Positions 36,164-43,396 of a stretch of DNA of 43,396 bases are shown piece after piece. The DNA is taken from NCBI RefSeq assembly GCF_001591825.1, contig NZ_BCVQ01000034.1, positions 1-43,396 on the forward strand, given 5' to 3'. Under the pieces are notes generated by a model that saw only the letters and a program-made list of their open reading frames with translations, was not told where the DNA came from and ran no database searches. The translations under genes and the position numbers were made by a program. This stretch comes from Rossellomorea vietnamensis NBRC 101237 (GTDB taxonomy: Bacteria; Bacillota; Bacilli; Bacillales; Bacillaceae_B). Numbering within the stretch: the stretch's first letter is position 1; each line of letters begins with the position of its first letter.

Positions 36164-37118
36164 ATACGGTGCCATCGTACTGATGGCGGTAATCCTCCTC
36201 TTTTTCAGTTTCTACAATCCCTTCTTCTTTACATATGGGAATCTGTCAGATATCCTGCGGTCGATTTCCATCGTCACGCTGGTAGCCATCGGGGTCACCT
36301 TAACCCTCATTGTCGACGGCTTCGATTTGTCTGTCGGATCGACGGTTTCCTTATCCACGGTCGTGACGGCATCGTTGATGGTCTGGTATGAAGCCCCGCT
36401 GTGGATCGTCCTTCTCGCTCCATTACTGGTGGGGGCAGGGGTGGGGTTGTTCAACTCCTTACTGATCGTGAAATTCGGTATTCCCGACCTCCTCGCAACA
36501 TTAGGGGCCATGTACATCATTTCAGGTGTTCACCGTACATATACAGAAGGTTATTCGATTTACAATCACATGCCCATGACAACAGGAGGCACTGCGCCGG
36601 GGGAATTCTCCGACACGTTCCTGTGGATCGGTCAGGGTAAATGGCTTGGCCTGCCGGTACCGGTATGGATCATGCTCGTACTGGTCGCGATTGTGTATGT
36701 GATCATGCATTTCACCACGTGGGGCCGCATCCTGTATATGACGGGAGGAAATGAAGAAGCCTCACGCTTATCCGGGGTCCGTGTGAAGCGGGTGAAGCTG
36801 ATTGCCTATGTTTTGTCAGGCATATTCGCATCGATCGGCGGAATCCTGTTCACGGCCCGGGTCGGATCCGGCCAGATGGACGCCGGTGCCCCGCTGCTGA
36901 TGGAAGCCGTCGCAGCCGTATTTGTCGGCTTTTCCGTCCTCGGTGCCGGAAAGCCCAACATACTCGGAACCTTCTTCGGGGCAGCCCTGATCGGGGTCCT
37001 GCTGAATGGATTGACCATGATGAACCTTCCATACTATGCATTTGAAATCATCAAAGGGAGTGTACTGGTATTAGCGTTGGCCGTGACGTATATTCATGCG
37101 AAAAAGCGCAAGGGTTGA
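36126..37118 (+). CDS. ABC transporter permease, RbsC-type
   Basis: Membrane channel of the importer, 330 residues with eight to ten hydrophobic segments and the BPD_transp_2 signature DGFDLSVGSTVSLSTVV near residue 65-80. Like RbsC it should form a homodimer. I start at the ATG at 36126, five bases after AGGAGG; ATG 36132 is also possible. The start lies inside the ATPase gene, so the two are translationally coupled. It is the last gene of the three-gene operon. Confidence 0.9.
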   Translation: MCMKGKILDLLFKYGAIVLMAVILLFFSFYNPFFFTYGNLSDILRSISIVTLVAIGVTLTLIVDGFDLSVGSTVSLSTVVTASLMVWYEAPLWIVLLAPLLVGAGVGLFNSLLIVKFGIPDLLATLGAMYIISGVHRTYTEGYSIYNHMPMTTGGTAPGEFSDTFLWIGQGKWLGLPVPVWIMLVLVAIVYVIMHFTTWGRILYMTGGNEEASRLSGVRVKRVKLIAYVLSGIFASIGGILFTARVGSGQMDAGAPLLMEAVAAVFVGFSVLGAGKPNILGTFFGAALIGVLLNGLTMMNLPYYAFEIIKGSVLVLALAVTYIHAKKRKG

Positions 37119-37154
37119 AAAAAATAAGAGAGGCATCCCGGTCGGATGCCTCTC
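37117..37154 (-). terminator. ywjG terminator
   Basis: GAGAGGCATCC (37128-37138) pairs with GGATGCCTCTC (37144-37154). On the reverse strand it is followed by a T-rich run (37117-37127). It may also slow transcripts from the permease side, but no T-run follows on that strand. Confidence 0.8.
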
Positions 37155-37169
37155 GATTACTTTCAGGAA

Positions 37170-37694
37170 TTAGTCCTCATACTCCTCCAACATCTCACGG
37201 ATCACAAACCCCAAGGCGAAATAGAGATAAAGGGCAGCCATGCTTGACGGGAAGCTCACGCGCTCACCGATTTCATCGCCGGGGAGCATCCCTTTGATCA
37301 CTTTTGTATCCAGATGAATGTCGGCAAGGTCCACAAGACTCTCTTCCCCTTCCACCATGCCGGACACCGCTACAAATGGCACACCGTCGGCAGAAAGCTT
37401 CTTCGCGAACGCAACGGCCTCTTCATCAGTCGAATAGCGGGTGACGATCAGCACACGATCCGCTTCAGTCAGTTGGGCGGAAGAATCATATCGTTTGGCT
37501 GAAGGAAGCGGCTCGGCACCGGACAGGGCTTCAGCGGTGACGGCTTCCATTTCCCGGTAGCCTTTTATATAGATGCTTCCTTGTCCGATGGCGGCCTGGG
37601 CAAGGAGGCGTGCACCGTCCTCGATTTCGAATTCCTGTTTATCATAAATCCGTTTGAACAGTCCCGTTAACTGTGTGGTGAACATTTTGATCAT
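37170..37694 (-). CDS. ywjG: DUF2529 family protein YwjG (SIS-like)
   Basis: Conserved Bacillus protein of 174 residues, DUF2529, with a Rossmann-like alpha/beta pattern that recalls SIS (sugar isomerase) domains: QAAIGQGSIYIKGYREM, DRVLIVTRYSTDEEAV, GVPFVAVSGM. No catalytic residue can be named, and the function is unknown. The start is the ATG at 37694 after GGAAGGAG; the open frame reaches 37775, but that part lies in the intergenic region and has no family match. It reads away from spo0F, as in B. subtilis. Confidence 0.85.
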   Translation of the reverse strand: MIKMFTTQLTGLFKRIYDKQEFEIEDGARLLAQAAIGQGSIYIKGYREMEAVTAEALSGAEPLPSAKRYDSSAQLTEADRVLIVTRYSTDEEAVAFAKKLSADGVPFVAVSGMVEGEESLVDLADIHLDTKVIKGMLPGDEIGERVSFPSSMAALYLYFALGFVIREMLEEYED

Positions 37695-37789
37695 AAAGTT
37701 CAATCTCCTTCCATATTCATCTTCGACATTTCTCATCATAACCCTTATTATAAAGGGGAAAAAGGTCTCTAGCAAAATCTTGAGAACAA

Positions 37790-37819
37790 GCAGGATTTTT
37801 TTACAGAAAAAGAGAATAA
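37790..37819 (+). promoter_or_regulatory. Sigma-H promoter of spo0F
   Basis: GCAGGATTT (37790-37798), 12-nt spacer, AGAGAATAA (37811-37819) matches RNAGGAWWW N11-12 RNNGAATWW at every fixed position. B. subtilis spo0F is a sigma-H gene. Confidence 0.8.
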
Positions 37820-37887
37820 GTAATAAATATACAATTATTTAACGTCGGAATACATAATTTACTAAAATGTAAAGGGGATTGGGGTAT

Positions 37888-38250
37888 ATGAATGAGAAGA
37901 TTCTGATTGTGGACGATCAATTTGGTATTAGGATTCTATTAAATGAAGTGTTGCAAAAGGAAGGCTACCAAACATTTCAAGCTGCGAACGGCATTCAGGC
38001 TCTTGAAATCGTAGATAAGCATTCCCCTGATCTGGTTTTGCTCGATATGAAAATTCCTGGAATGGATGGAATTGAAATCCTGAAGCGGATGAAGCAGAAA
38101 GATGCGGATATCCGTGTCATTATCATGACTGCATACGGAGAACTCGACATGATTCAGGAGGCAAAGGACTTGGGAGCGCTTACCCATTTTGCGAAGCCAT
38201 TTGATATTGACGATATCAGACAGGCCGTCAGACAGTATATTCCAGTATAA
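37888..38250 (+). CDS. spo0F: Sporulation phosphorelay response regulator Spo0F
   Basis: Single-domain receiver that takes phosphate from Kin kinases and passes it to Spo0B, leading to Spo0A activation. It has 120 residues, receiver domain only. The active-site set is complete: acidic pair Asp9-Asp10, phosphorylated Asp53 in [13 protein letters not shown], Thr81 in MTAYGE and Lys103 in FAKPFD, each one less than in B. subtilis. The start is ATG 37888, ten bases after AAAGGGG; TTG 37879 abuts that site. A sigma-H promoter lies upstream, so it should be induced at the onset of sporulation. Confidence 0.95.
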   Translation: MNEKILIVDDQFGIRILLNEVLQKEGYQTFQAANGIQALEIVDKHSPDLVLLDMKIPGMDGIEILKRMKQKDADIRVIIMTAYGELDMIQEAKDLGALTHFAKPFDIDDIRQAVRQYIPV

Positions 38251-38304
38251 GGGATTTATTTGAATAGTGAAAATAGTAGTATTTTTTACATTTTGCCTCT
38301 GCAG

Positions 38305-38334
38305 TTGGTAAAATCAATTCTGTTTTGGTATGAT
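38305..38334 (+). promoter_or_regulatory. fbaA promoter with extended -10
   Basis: TTGGTA (38305-38310), 18-nt spacer, TATGAT (38329-38334) preceded by TGG (extended -10). Confidence 0.6.
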
Positions 38335-38362
38335 ACAAGTGAATTTGTTAACTATGTCACAA

Positions 38363-38399
38363 GGTGTTATACATAACACCGCCATTTATACCAAAATGG
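38363..38399 (+). promoter_or_regulatory. Two adjacent inverted repeats in the fbaA leader
   Basis: GGTGTTAT-AC-ATAACACC (38363-38380) is a perfect 8-2-8 palindrome starting about 22 nt after the predicted start point. CCATTT (38382-38387)/AAATGG (38394-38399) follows at once. They may be an operator for an unknown repressor or a leader RNA structure. Confidence 0.5.
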
Positions 38400-38430
38400 T
38401 CGACTGACTGAATAAAAGGAGGAAATAACT

Positions 38431-39288
38431 ATGCCTTTAGTTTCAATGAAAGACATGCTTATTCAAGCAAAAGAAAAAAGCTACGCGGTAGGTCAATTCA
38501 ACCTGAATAACCTTGAGTTCACTCAAGCGATCCTGCAAGCGGCAGAAGAAGAAAAATCACCTGTCATCCTTGGTGTATCTGAAGGTGCTGCCCGTTACAT
38601 GAGCGGCTTCAAAACAGTGGTGAAAATGGTTGAAGGTCTTATGGAAGACCTGAACATCACAGTTCCTGTTGCGATCCACTTAGATCACGGTTCAAGCTTT
38701 GACAAATGTAAAGAAGCGATCGATGCAGGATTCACTTCTGTCATGATCGATGCTTCTCACGGTCCTTTCGAAGAGAATATTGAAACGACTTCTAAAGTGG
38801 TTGAATATGCTCACTCTAAAGGTGTTTCTGTTGAAGCCGAGCTTGGAACAGTCGGTGGACAGGAAGATGACGTAGTGGCTGACGGCGTTATCTATGCAGA
38901 TCCTAAAGAGTGTCAAGAGATGGTTGAACGTACGGGTATCGATACTCTTGCACCAGCTCTTGGTTCTGTTCACGGTCCTTACAAAGGTGAACCAAACCTA
39001 GGATTCAAAGAAATGGAAGAAATTGGTGCAGCGACTGGAGTACCTCTAGTCCTTCACGGTGGTACTGGAATCCCTACAAAAGATATCCAAAAAGCGATTT
39101 CTTTCGGAACAGCTAAAATCAACGTCAACACTGAAAACCAAATTGCTTCTGCTAAAGCGGTACGTGAAGTACTTGCAGCAGATACAGAAGTATATGATCC
39201 ACGTAAATACATGGGACCTGCACGCGAAGCGATCAAAGCAACAGTCGCTGGCAAAATGCGCGAATTCGGTTCTTCTAACCAGGCGTAA
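38431..39288 (+). CDS. fbaA: Class II fructose-bisphosphate aldolase
   Basis: Zinc-dependent cleavage of fructose 1,6-bisphosphate in glycolysis and gluconeogenesis. It has 285 residues. Asp85-His86 in [12 protein letters not shown], His in [22 protein letters not shown] and VLHGGTGIP supply catalytic and zinc residues. AAAGGAGG lies eight bases before the ATG. Codon use looks optimised, as expected for a highly expressed gene. It precedes tal, murAB and glpX as in B. subtilis; with tal and glpX this is a sugar-phosphate cluster, though each has its own upstream gap. Confidence 0.97.
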   Translation: MPLVSMKDMLIQAKEKSYAVGQFNLNNLEFTQAILQAAEEEKSPVILGVSEGAARYMSGFKTVVKMVEGLMEDLNITVPVAIHLDHGSSFDKCKEAIDAGFTSVMIDASHGPFEENIETTSKVVEYAHSKGVSVEAELGTVGGQEDDVVADGVIYADPKECQEMVERTGIDTLAPALGSVHGPYKGEPNLGFKEMEEIGAATGVPLVLHGGTGIPTKDIQKAISFGTAKINVNTENQIASAKAVREVLAADTEVYDPRKYMGPAREAIKATVAGKMREFGSSNQA

Positions 39289-39373
39289 TAGAAGACAGGT
39301 AATGTTTGGAAAGTTCTCCGTGATAGATTACGGGCTTTCCTTATGTGGTAGAAAAAGAATGAAGCTGTAGGAT

Positions 39374-39417
39374 GGGACTGGCACCGGGAGAGGTTTGATA
39401 CCTTTTGGGTCAGTCCC
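39374..39417 (+). other. Stem-loop between fbaA and tal
   Basis: GGGACTG (39374-39380) pairs with CAGTCCC (39411-39417) around a 30-nt loop, without a T-run. It could be a processing site or a weak terminator. Confidence 0.35.
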
Positions 39418-39469
39418 TTCCGTTCATTAAAAGATGATTGAAAATTTTGTCGAAAATGGGGTAGAGAAA

Positions 39470-40111
39470 ATGAAATTTTTCATAGACACAGCAAACATGA
39501 GTGAAATCAAGGAAGCATTTGACTGGGGTATTATTTCAGGAGTGACGACGAATCCGTCCCTTGTAGCAAAAGAGAAGGGCGTCACATTTGAAGACCGATT
39601 AAAAGAAATCACGGATCTTGTCCCTGGTTCTGTAAGCGCTGAAGTCATCGCATTGGATGCTGAAGGCATGATTAAAGAGGGAAGGGAGCTTGCGAAGATC
39701 GCGCCCAATATTACGGTGAAGCTTCCAATGACGCCGGACGGTCTGACGGCTGCATCCACTTTTGCTAAAGAAGGGATCAAGACCAATGTCACGCTGATTT
39801 TCAGTGCGAATCAGGCGCTTTTAGCGGCTCGTGCTGGAGCGACGTATGTTTCGCCTTTTTTAGGAAGATTGGATGATATCGGACATGATGGCCTGGAGCT
39901 GGTTTCCCAGATTGCCGAGATCTTTGCGATTCACGGACTGGAAACGGAAATCATCGCGGCTTCCACCCGCCATCCGCAGCATATTACGGAAGCAGCGCTC
40001 CGAGGGGCACATATCGCGACCGTCCCTCTTAAAGTGTTGAAGCAATTATTCCAGCATCCCCTGACGGACAAAGGAATCGATGCCTTCTTAAATGACTGGA
40101 ATAATCGCTGA
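39470..40111 (+). CDS. tal: Transaldolase, short form (YwjH/TalC type)
   Basis: Transfers a dihydroxyacetone unit between sugar phosphates in the non-oxidative pentose phosphate pathway. It is the compact type of 213 residues, shared with fructose-6-phosphate aldolases. The Schiff-base lysine is Lys84 in [12 protein letters not shown], and the substrate-facing start is [12 protein letters not shown] start at the ATG at 39470, the family start. The open frame from 39434 adds 12 residues with no support. The Shine-Dalgarno is weak (GGGGTAGAG). Confidence 0.92.
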   Translation: MKFFIDTANMSEIKEAFDWGIISGVTTNPSLVAKEKGVTFEDRLKEITDLVPGSVSAEVIALDAEGMIKEGRELAKIAPNITVKLPMTPDGLTAASTFAKEGIKTNVTLIFSANQALLAARAGATYVSPFLGRLDDIGHDGLELVSQIAEIFAIHGLETEIIAASTRHPQHITEAALRGAHIATVPLKVLKQLFQHPLTDKGIDAFLNDWNNR

Positions 40112-40289
40112 TTTTAGGTCAATCGGTCTAAAGGAAAAAAATCCGATTATCCTATACATGTTTTGACGAATTATGTATACACTAGTAGACAATACTTCTT
40201 AGAACGTCTTCTATTGGAAAAATAATCCTTTTTGTTTTAGGTATAGGGAAGCATGCCCTAAATCGATGAACAGTGGAAGGGAGTTTAAT

Positions 40290-41573
40290 ATGGAAAAGCT
40301 AAAAATTGCAGGAGGTTATCCCCTTGAAGGTACCATTAAAGTCAGTGGGGCCAAAAATAGTGCGGTAGCCTTGATCCCGGCAACCATTCTTGCTGATTCT
40401 CCGGTCACAATCGAAGGGTTACCAGATATCTCTGATGTAAGAACGCTGAAAGATCTCTTAGAAGAAATCGGCGGTACCGTCTCATTGGAAGATGGGGATA
40501 TGAGAGTAGATCCAAGTCAAATGGTGTCCATGCCTTTACCAAGCGGGAAGGTGAAAAAGCTTCGTGCTTCCTATTATCTAATGGGTGCGATGCTCGGACG
40601 CTTCAAAAAAGCGGTCATCGGATTACCGGGTGGATGCCACCTCGGTCCACGTCCGATCGATCAACATATCAAAGGGTTCGAAGCACTTGGAGCGGAAGTC
40701 ACCAACGAACAGGGTGCAATCTATCTCCGTGCCGACGAACTAAAGGGTGCCCGCATCTACCTGGATGTCGTGAGTGTCGGTGCAACAATCAACATCATGC
40801 TTGCAGCGGTTCGCGCGAAAGGCAGAACGATCATTGAAAATGCGGCAAAAGAACCTGAAATCATTGACGTCGCCACCTTACTGAGCAATATGGGGGCGAA
40901 GATCAAAGGAGCAGGAACAGACGTGATCCGGATCGATGGAGTGGACGAGCTTCACGGCTGCCGTCACACCATCATCCCTGACCGTATCGAAGCGGGGACA
41001 TTCATGATCCTTGCCGCTGCAGTCGGTAAAGGGGTACTCGTCGACAATGTCATCCCGTTACATATGGAATCGGTCATCGCCAAGCTCCGTGAAATGGGAG
41101 TGCCGGTCGAAACGAATGACGATCAGATTTTCATCGGCAGGGCAGACAAACTTAAATCCGTCGATGTGAAAACATTGGTTTATCCAGGATTCCCGACGGA
41201 TCTTCAGCAGCCGTTCACTACGCTGCTGAATCGTGCAGAAGGCTCTGCCGTCGTAACGGATACCATCTACTCAGCCCGCTTCAAGCATATCGATGAGCTG
41301 AGAAGAATGAATGCCACAATCAAAGTCGAAGGACGTTCAGCCATCGTCAACGGTCCCGTCCAACTGCAGGGAGCCAAAGTGAAGGCAAGCGACCTCCGGG
41401 CAGGAGCCGCCCTCGTCATCGCAGGCTTAATGGCAGAAGGAATCACCGAAGTCACTGGCCTCGAACACATCGACCGCGGCTACAGCGACCTCGTCGCCAA
41501 ACTCGAAGGCCTCGGCGCCACCATCTGGCGTGAAAAAATGTCCGCTGAGGAATTGGAGCAGATGAAGTCGTAA
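40290..41573 (+). CDS. murAB: UDP-N-acetylglucosamine 1-carboxyvinyltransferase (MurAB/MurZ type)
   Basis: First committed step of peptidoglycan synthesis: transfer of enolpyruvate from PEP to UDP-GlcNAc. It has 427 residues in two inside-out alpha/beta domains. The catalytic, fosfomycin-reactive cysteine is Cys116 in [14 protein letters not shown]; His in place of Thr after Cys marks the second low-GC paralogue (MurAB/MurZ) rather than MurAA. Lys24-Asn25 in SGAKNSA and the R..H residues of DRIEAGTF are present. The start is ATG 40290, six bases after GGAAGGGAG. Confidence 0.95.
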   Translation: MEKLKIAGGYPLEGTIKVSGAKNSAVALIPATILADSPVTIEGLPDISDVRTLKDLLEEIGGTVSLEDGDMRVDPSQMVSMPLPSGKVKKLRASYYLMGAMLGRFKKAVIGLPGGCHLGPRPIDQHIKGFEALGAEVTNEQGAIYLRADELKGARIYLDVVSVGATINIMLAAVRAKGRTIIENAAKEPEIIDVATLLSNMGAKIKGAGTDVIRIDGVDELHGCRHTIIPDRIEAGTFMILAAAVGKGVLVDNVIPLHMESVIAKLREMGVPVETNDDQIFIGRADKLKSVDVKTLVYPGFPTDLQQPFTTLLNRAEGSAVVTDTIYSARFKHIDELRRMNATIKVEGRSAIVNGPVQLQGAKVKASDLRAGAALVIAGLMAEGITEVTGLEHIDRGYSDLVAKLEGLGATIWREKMSAEELEQMKS

Positions 41574-41613
41574 GGTGAGATTGAGAGAGTTTCATTTACA
41601 CTAAACATTGTTG

Positions 41614-41740
41614 TTGATTGGAACGGAAGGGCGCTCGACTCCTTCGGGAATAGCGGGACAGGTGAGACCCCGCAGGCGAAGCCGAGGAGGCTCACCGCCC
41701 GCCCCGAGGAAAGCGAGCGCCCTGGAGTGGAAATCAACCA
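41614..41740. repeat. Dispersed stem-loop repeat A, complete copy
   Basis: GGGCGCTCG (41629-41637) pairs with CGAGCGCCC (41714-41722), and GGTGAG (41661-41666) with CTCACC (41691-41696), with the same GGC-GAA-GCC tip as the 29.9 kb copy. It lies in the murAB-glpX gap. The rest of that gap (41741-41927) holds only weak -10-like sequences (TACAAT at 41854 and 41878). Confidence 0.85.
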
Positions 41741-41927
41741 ATTGTCGCTAAATGGAGTTACATTTATCCTGCTTTACCAGAAAATCTCTGGTCTATTCCA
41801 CCATTATGTCCTACTTTTTTCGAAAAAAAGTCTCTCCGACCGTCTTAATGTGTTACAATAAATCTGTCAATATGTTATACAATTTAAGATTATTGTAAAA
41901 CAAAAGGGATTACGGGAGGCTATATAC

Positions 41928-42890
41928 ATGGAAAGAAGTTTATCAATGGAGCTAGTTCGAGTAACAGAGGGGGCTGCCCTTGCATCGGCCCGCTGGATGG
42001 GTCGCGGAAAGAAGGATGAAGCGGATGACGCAGCAACTTCTGCTATGCGCGATGTATTCGATACCGTGCCGATGAAAGGAACGGTCGTCATCGGTGAAGG
42101 GGAAATGGATGAAGCTCCAATGCTTTATATTGGTGAAAAATTAGGGACAGGCTACGGTCCGCGCGTCGATGTAGCCGTCGATCCGTTGGAAGGAACGAAC
42201 ATCGTTGCTTCCGGAGGCTGGAATGCACTAGCGGTACTGGCGGTGGCGGACCACGGAAACCTACTGAATGCACCAGATATGTATATGGATAAAATCGCAG
42301 TCGGACCGGAAGCGGTCGGGGAAATCGACATCAACGCTTCTGTCATCGATAACTTGAAAGCCGTTGCGAAAGCGAAGAATAAAGATATAGAAGACGTGGT
42401 GGCGACAGTCTTGAATCGTCCGCGTCATGAACATATCATCCAACAGTTGAGAGAAGCGGGAGCCCGCATCAAACTGATCAATGATGGAGACGTGGCAGGT
42501 GCTATGAACACAGCATTCGATCATACGGGCGTAGATATCCTGTTCGGATCTGGTGGTGCTCCAGAAGGAGTTCTTGCGGCCGTCGCGTTGAAGTGCCTTG
42601 GAGGAGAAATCCAAGGGAAGCTTCTTCCTCAAAACGATGCGGAACTTCAGCGCTGTATCAGCATGGGGCTGGATGTGGACAAGATCCTTCGGATGGAAGA
42701 CCTCGTATGCGGAGACGATGCCATCTTTGCAGCAACAGGTGTAACAGACGGGGAACTGCTAAGAGGTGTTCAGCTCAAAGGGACATACGGCCTGACTCAT
42801 TCAGTCGTTATGCGTGCGAAGTCCGGTACCGTCCGCTTCATCGATGGACGCCACAGTCTCCAGAAAAAGCCGAACCTGGTCATGAGATAA
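41928..42890 (+). CDS. glpX: Class II fructose-1,6-bisphosphatase
   Basis: Hydrolyses fructose 1,6-bisphosphate to fructose 6-phosphate in gluconeogenesis. It has 320 residues and belongs to the GlpX family. The metal-binding pattern is visible as [10 protein letters not shown] (about 57-66) and [10 protein letters not shown] (about 84-93), then [24 protein letters not shown] precedes the ATG by about eight bases. It opposes FbaA in the direction of carbon flow. It ends in a large hairpin terminator; in B. subtilis rho follows, but the window ends before any such gene. Confidence 0.96.
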   Translation: MERSLSMELVRVTEGAALASARWMGRGKKDEADDAATSAMRDVFDTVPMKGTVVIGEGEMDEAPMLYIGEKLGTGYGPRVDVAVDPLEGTNIVASGGWNALAVLAVADHGNLLNAPDMYMDKIAVGPEAVGEIDINASVIDNLKAVAKAKNKDIEDVVATVLNRPRHEHIIQQLREAGARIKLINDGDVAGAMNTAFDHTGVDILFGSGGAPEGVLAAVALKCLGGEIQGKLLPQNDAELQRCISMGLDVDKILRMEDLVCGDDAIFAATGVTDGELLRGVQLKGTYGLTHSVVMRAKSGTVRFIDGRHSLQKKPNLVMR

Positions 42891-42931
42891 TAGAAACAAG
42901 CCATACAGAGAGAGAAACCAACTCCTCTTTC

Positions 42932-42991
42932 ATAAGAGTAACGGATGGGCAGAACACCTGCCCATCCACACTCTTATCACTCACTTTTTTT
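42932..42991 (+). terminator. glpX terminator
   Basis: Outer stem ATAAGAGT (42932-42939)/ACTCTTAT (42970-42977) and inner stem GGATGGGCAG (42943-42952)/CTGCCCATCC (42958-42967), followed by a run of seven T. The next 220 bases, to the repeat at 43212, contain nothing I can support. Confidence 0.8.
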
Positions 42992-43211
42992 CTTCCTAGG
43001 TGAAAAAATGCTGCCTATCTACCAAATCTACCTTCCTTTTTTTACCCAGTCATTGATTCTTAATGAAAAGTATGGTTACAATAGATAAGGTTTTTATCTT
43101 CAGCGTTTTTTCTTTATATATGCTTCAACTATTTCTTCATTTTTAGAAAATCTACCCGATTTTGCCTCTTTACTAAAAGAGAGACAATGACTGTGAGAGA
43201 GTATTACATAG

Positions 43212-43396
43212 TTGATTGGAGCGAAAGGTGCTCGACTCCTGCGGGAAATGCGGGAAAGTACGAAAAGCGGAAGCGGCTCGTTCAGCCCCGACAAGCATAA
43301 GATGAATGGGCCTAAGAAGGCGTTCTTTTGCCTTCGTGGACCATTTAACTTATGACCTCGAGGGGCTAGCCGCTGTAGCTGGATCTTGAGACCCCA
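43212..43396. repeat. Composite repeat: B element inside an A element
   Basis: 43212-43259 is the left part of repeat A (TTGATTGGAGCG, GGTGCTCGACTCCTGCGGG, GCGGGAAAG). 43260-43387 is repeat B, with CATAAG (43296-43301)/CTTATG (43349-43354) and AATGG (43305-43309)/CCATT (43341-43345). Repeat A resumes at 43388 with GAGACCCCA, where the window ends. Confidence 0.8.

Noticed and set aside
43100..43294. Reverse open frame at the right edge
   Set aside because: It overlaps the composite repeat and has no start signal or family resemblance.

Overview
The window is chromosomal DNA of a low-GC, endospore-forming Bacillaceae bacterium. It carries rsfA, spo0F, the sporulation-type pbpG and rpoE (the delta subunit found in Firmicutes). 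Its gene order follows the B. subtilis ywf-ywg-ywh-ywi-ywj block (hemQ, pta, lipL, rsfA, ywfO, ywgA, ywhB-E, speE, speB, ywiB, argS, uvsE, cls, fadF, acdA, rpoE, pyrG, ywjG, spo0F, fbaA, tal, murAB, glpX). Some intergenic features resemble marine or soil Bacillus relatives such as Rossellomorea, but no species can be named from this sequence alone. TTG starts are frequent (hemQ, pta, ywgA, ywhC, ywiB, tetR).

Layout. 1-4.6 kb holds coproheme decarboxylase, phosphotransacetylase with a textbook CcpA site, the lipoyl-relay enzyme LipL, the prespore regulator RsfA and a four-cysteine small protein. 4.9-11.1 kb holds an HD-domain nucleotidohydrolase, ywgA, a small membrane protein, a 4-OT tautomerase, an M50 membrane protease, ywhD and the class A penicillin-binding protein PbpG. 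11.4-15.9 kb holds polyamine synthesis (speE-speB), ywiB and argS, plus an XapX protein. In this stretch a dispersed 12-bp word, GAGGGACGGACC, recurs. 15.9-18.1 kb is a reverse-strand cls-uvsE pair with a sigma-G-like promoter.

18.3-29.8 kb is a fatty and branched-chain acyl-CoA block: fadF (FadR-type operator over its promoter), thiolase, 3-hydroxyacyl-CoA dehydrogenase, two acyl-CoA dehydrogenases, a TetR regulator translationally coupled to icmF (B12-dependent isobutyryl-CoA mutase fused to its G-protein chaperone). The gaps between these genes are full of odd-centred palindromes and paired repeats. 30.2-33.2 kb holds a small membrane protein, rpoE, and pyrG behind a CTP-sensing-type attenuator.

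33.2-37.1 kb is the most distinctive part: a SAM-I (S-box) riboswitch with its own promoter and terminator controls a three-gene ribose-type ABC importer. The substrate class suggested by that control is a product of S-adenosylmethionine salvage, most likely methylthioribose. 37.2-42.9 kb returns to core genes: ywjG, spo0F (sigma-H promoter), fbaA, tal, murAB and glpX.

Two families of dispersed stem-loop repeats (called A and B here) occupy intergenic sites. Covarying stems between copies suggest selection on structure. At the right edge a B element sits inside an A element. I saw no tRNA, rRNA, CRISPR array, prophage or transposase gene.
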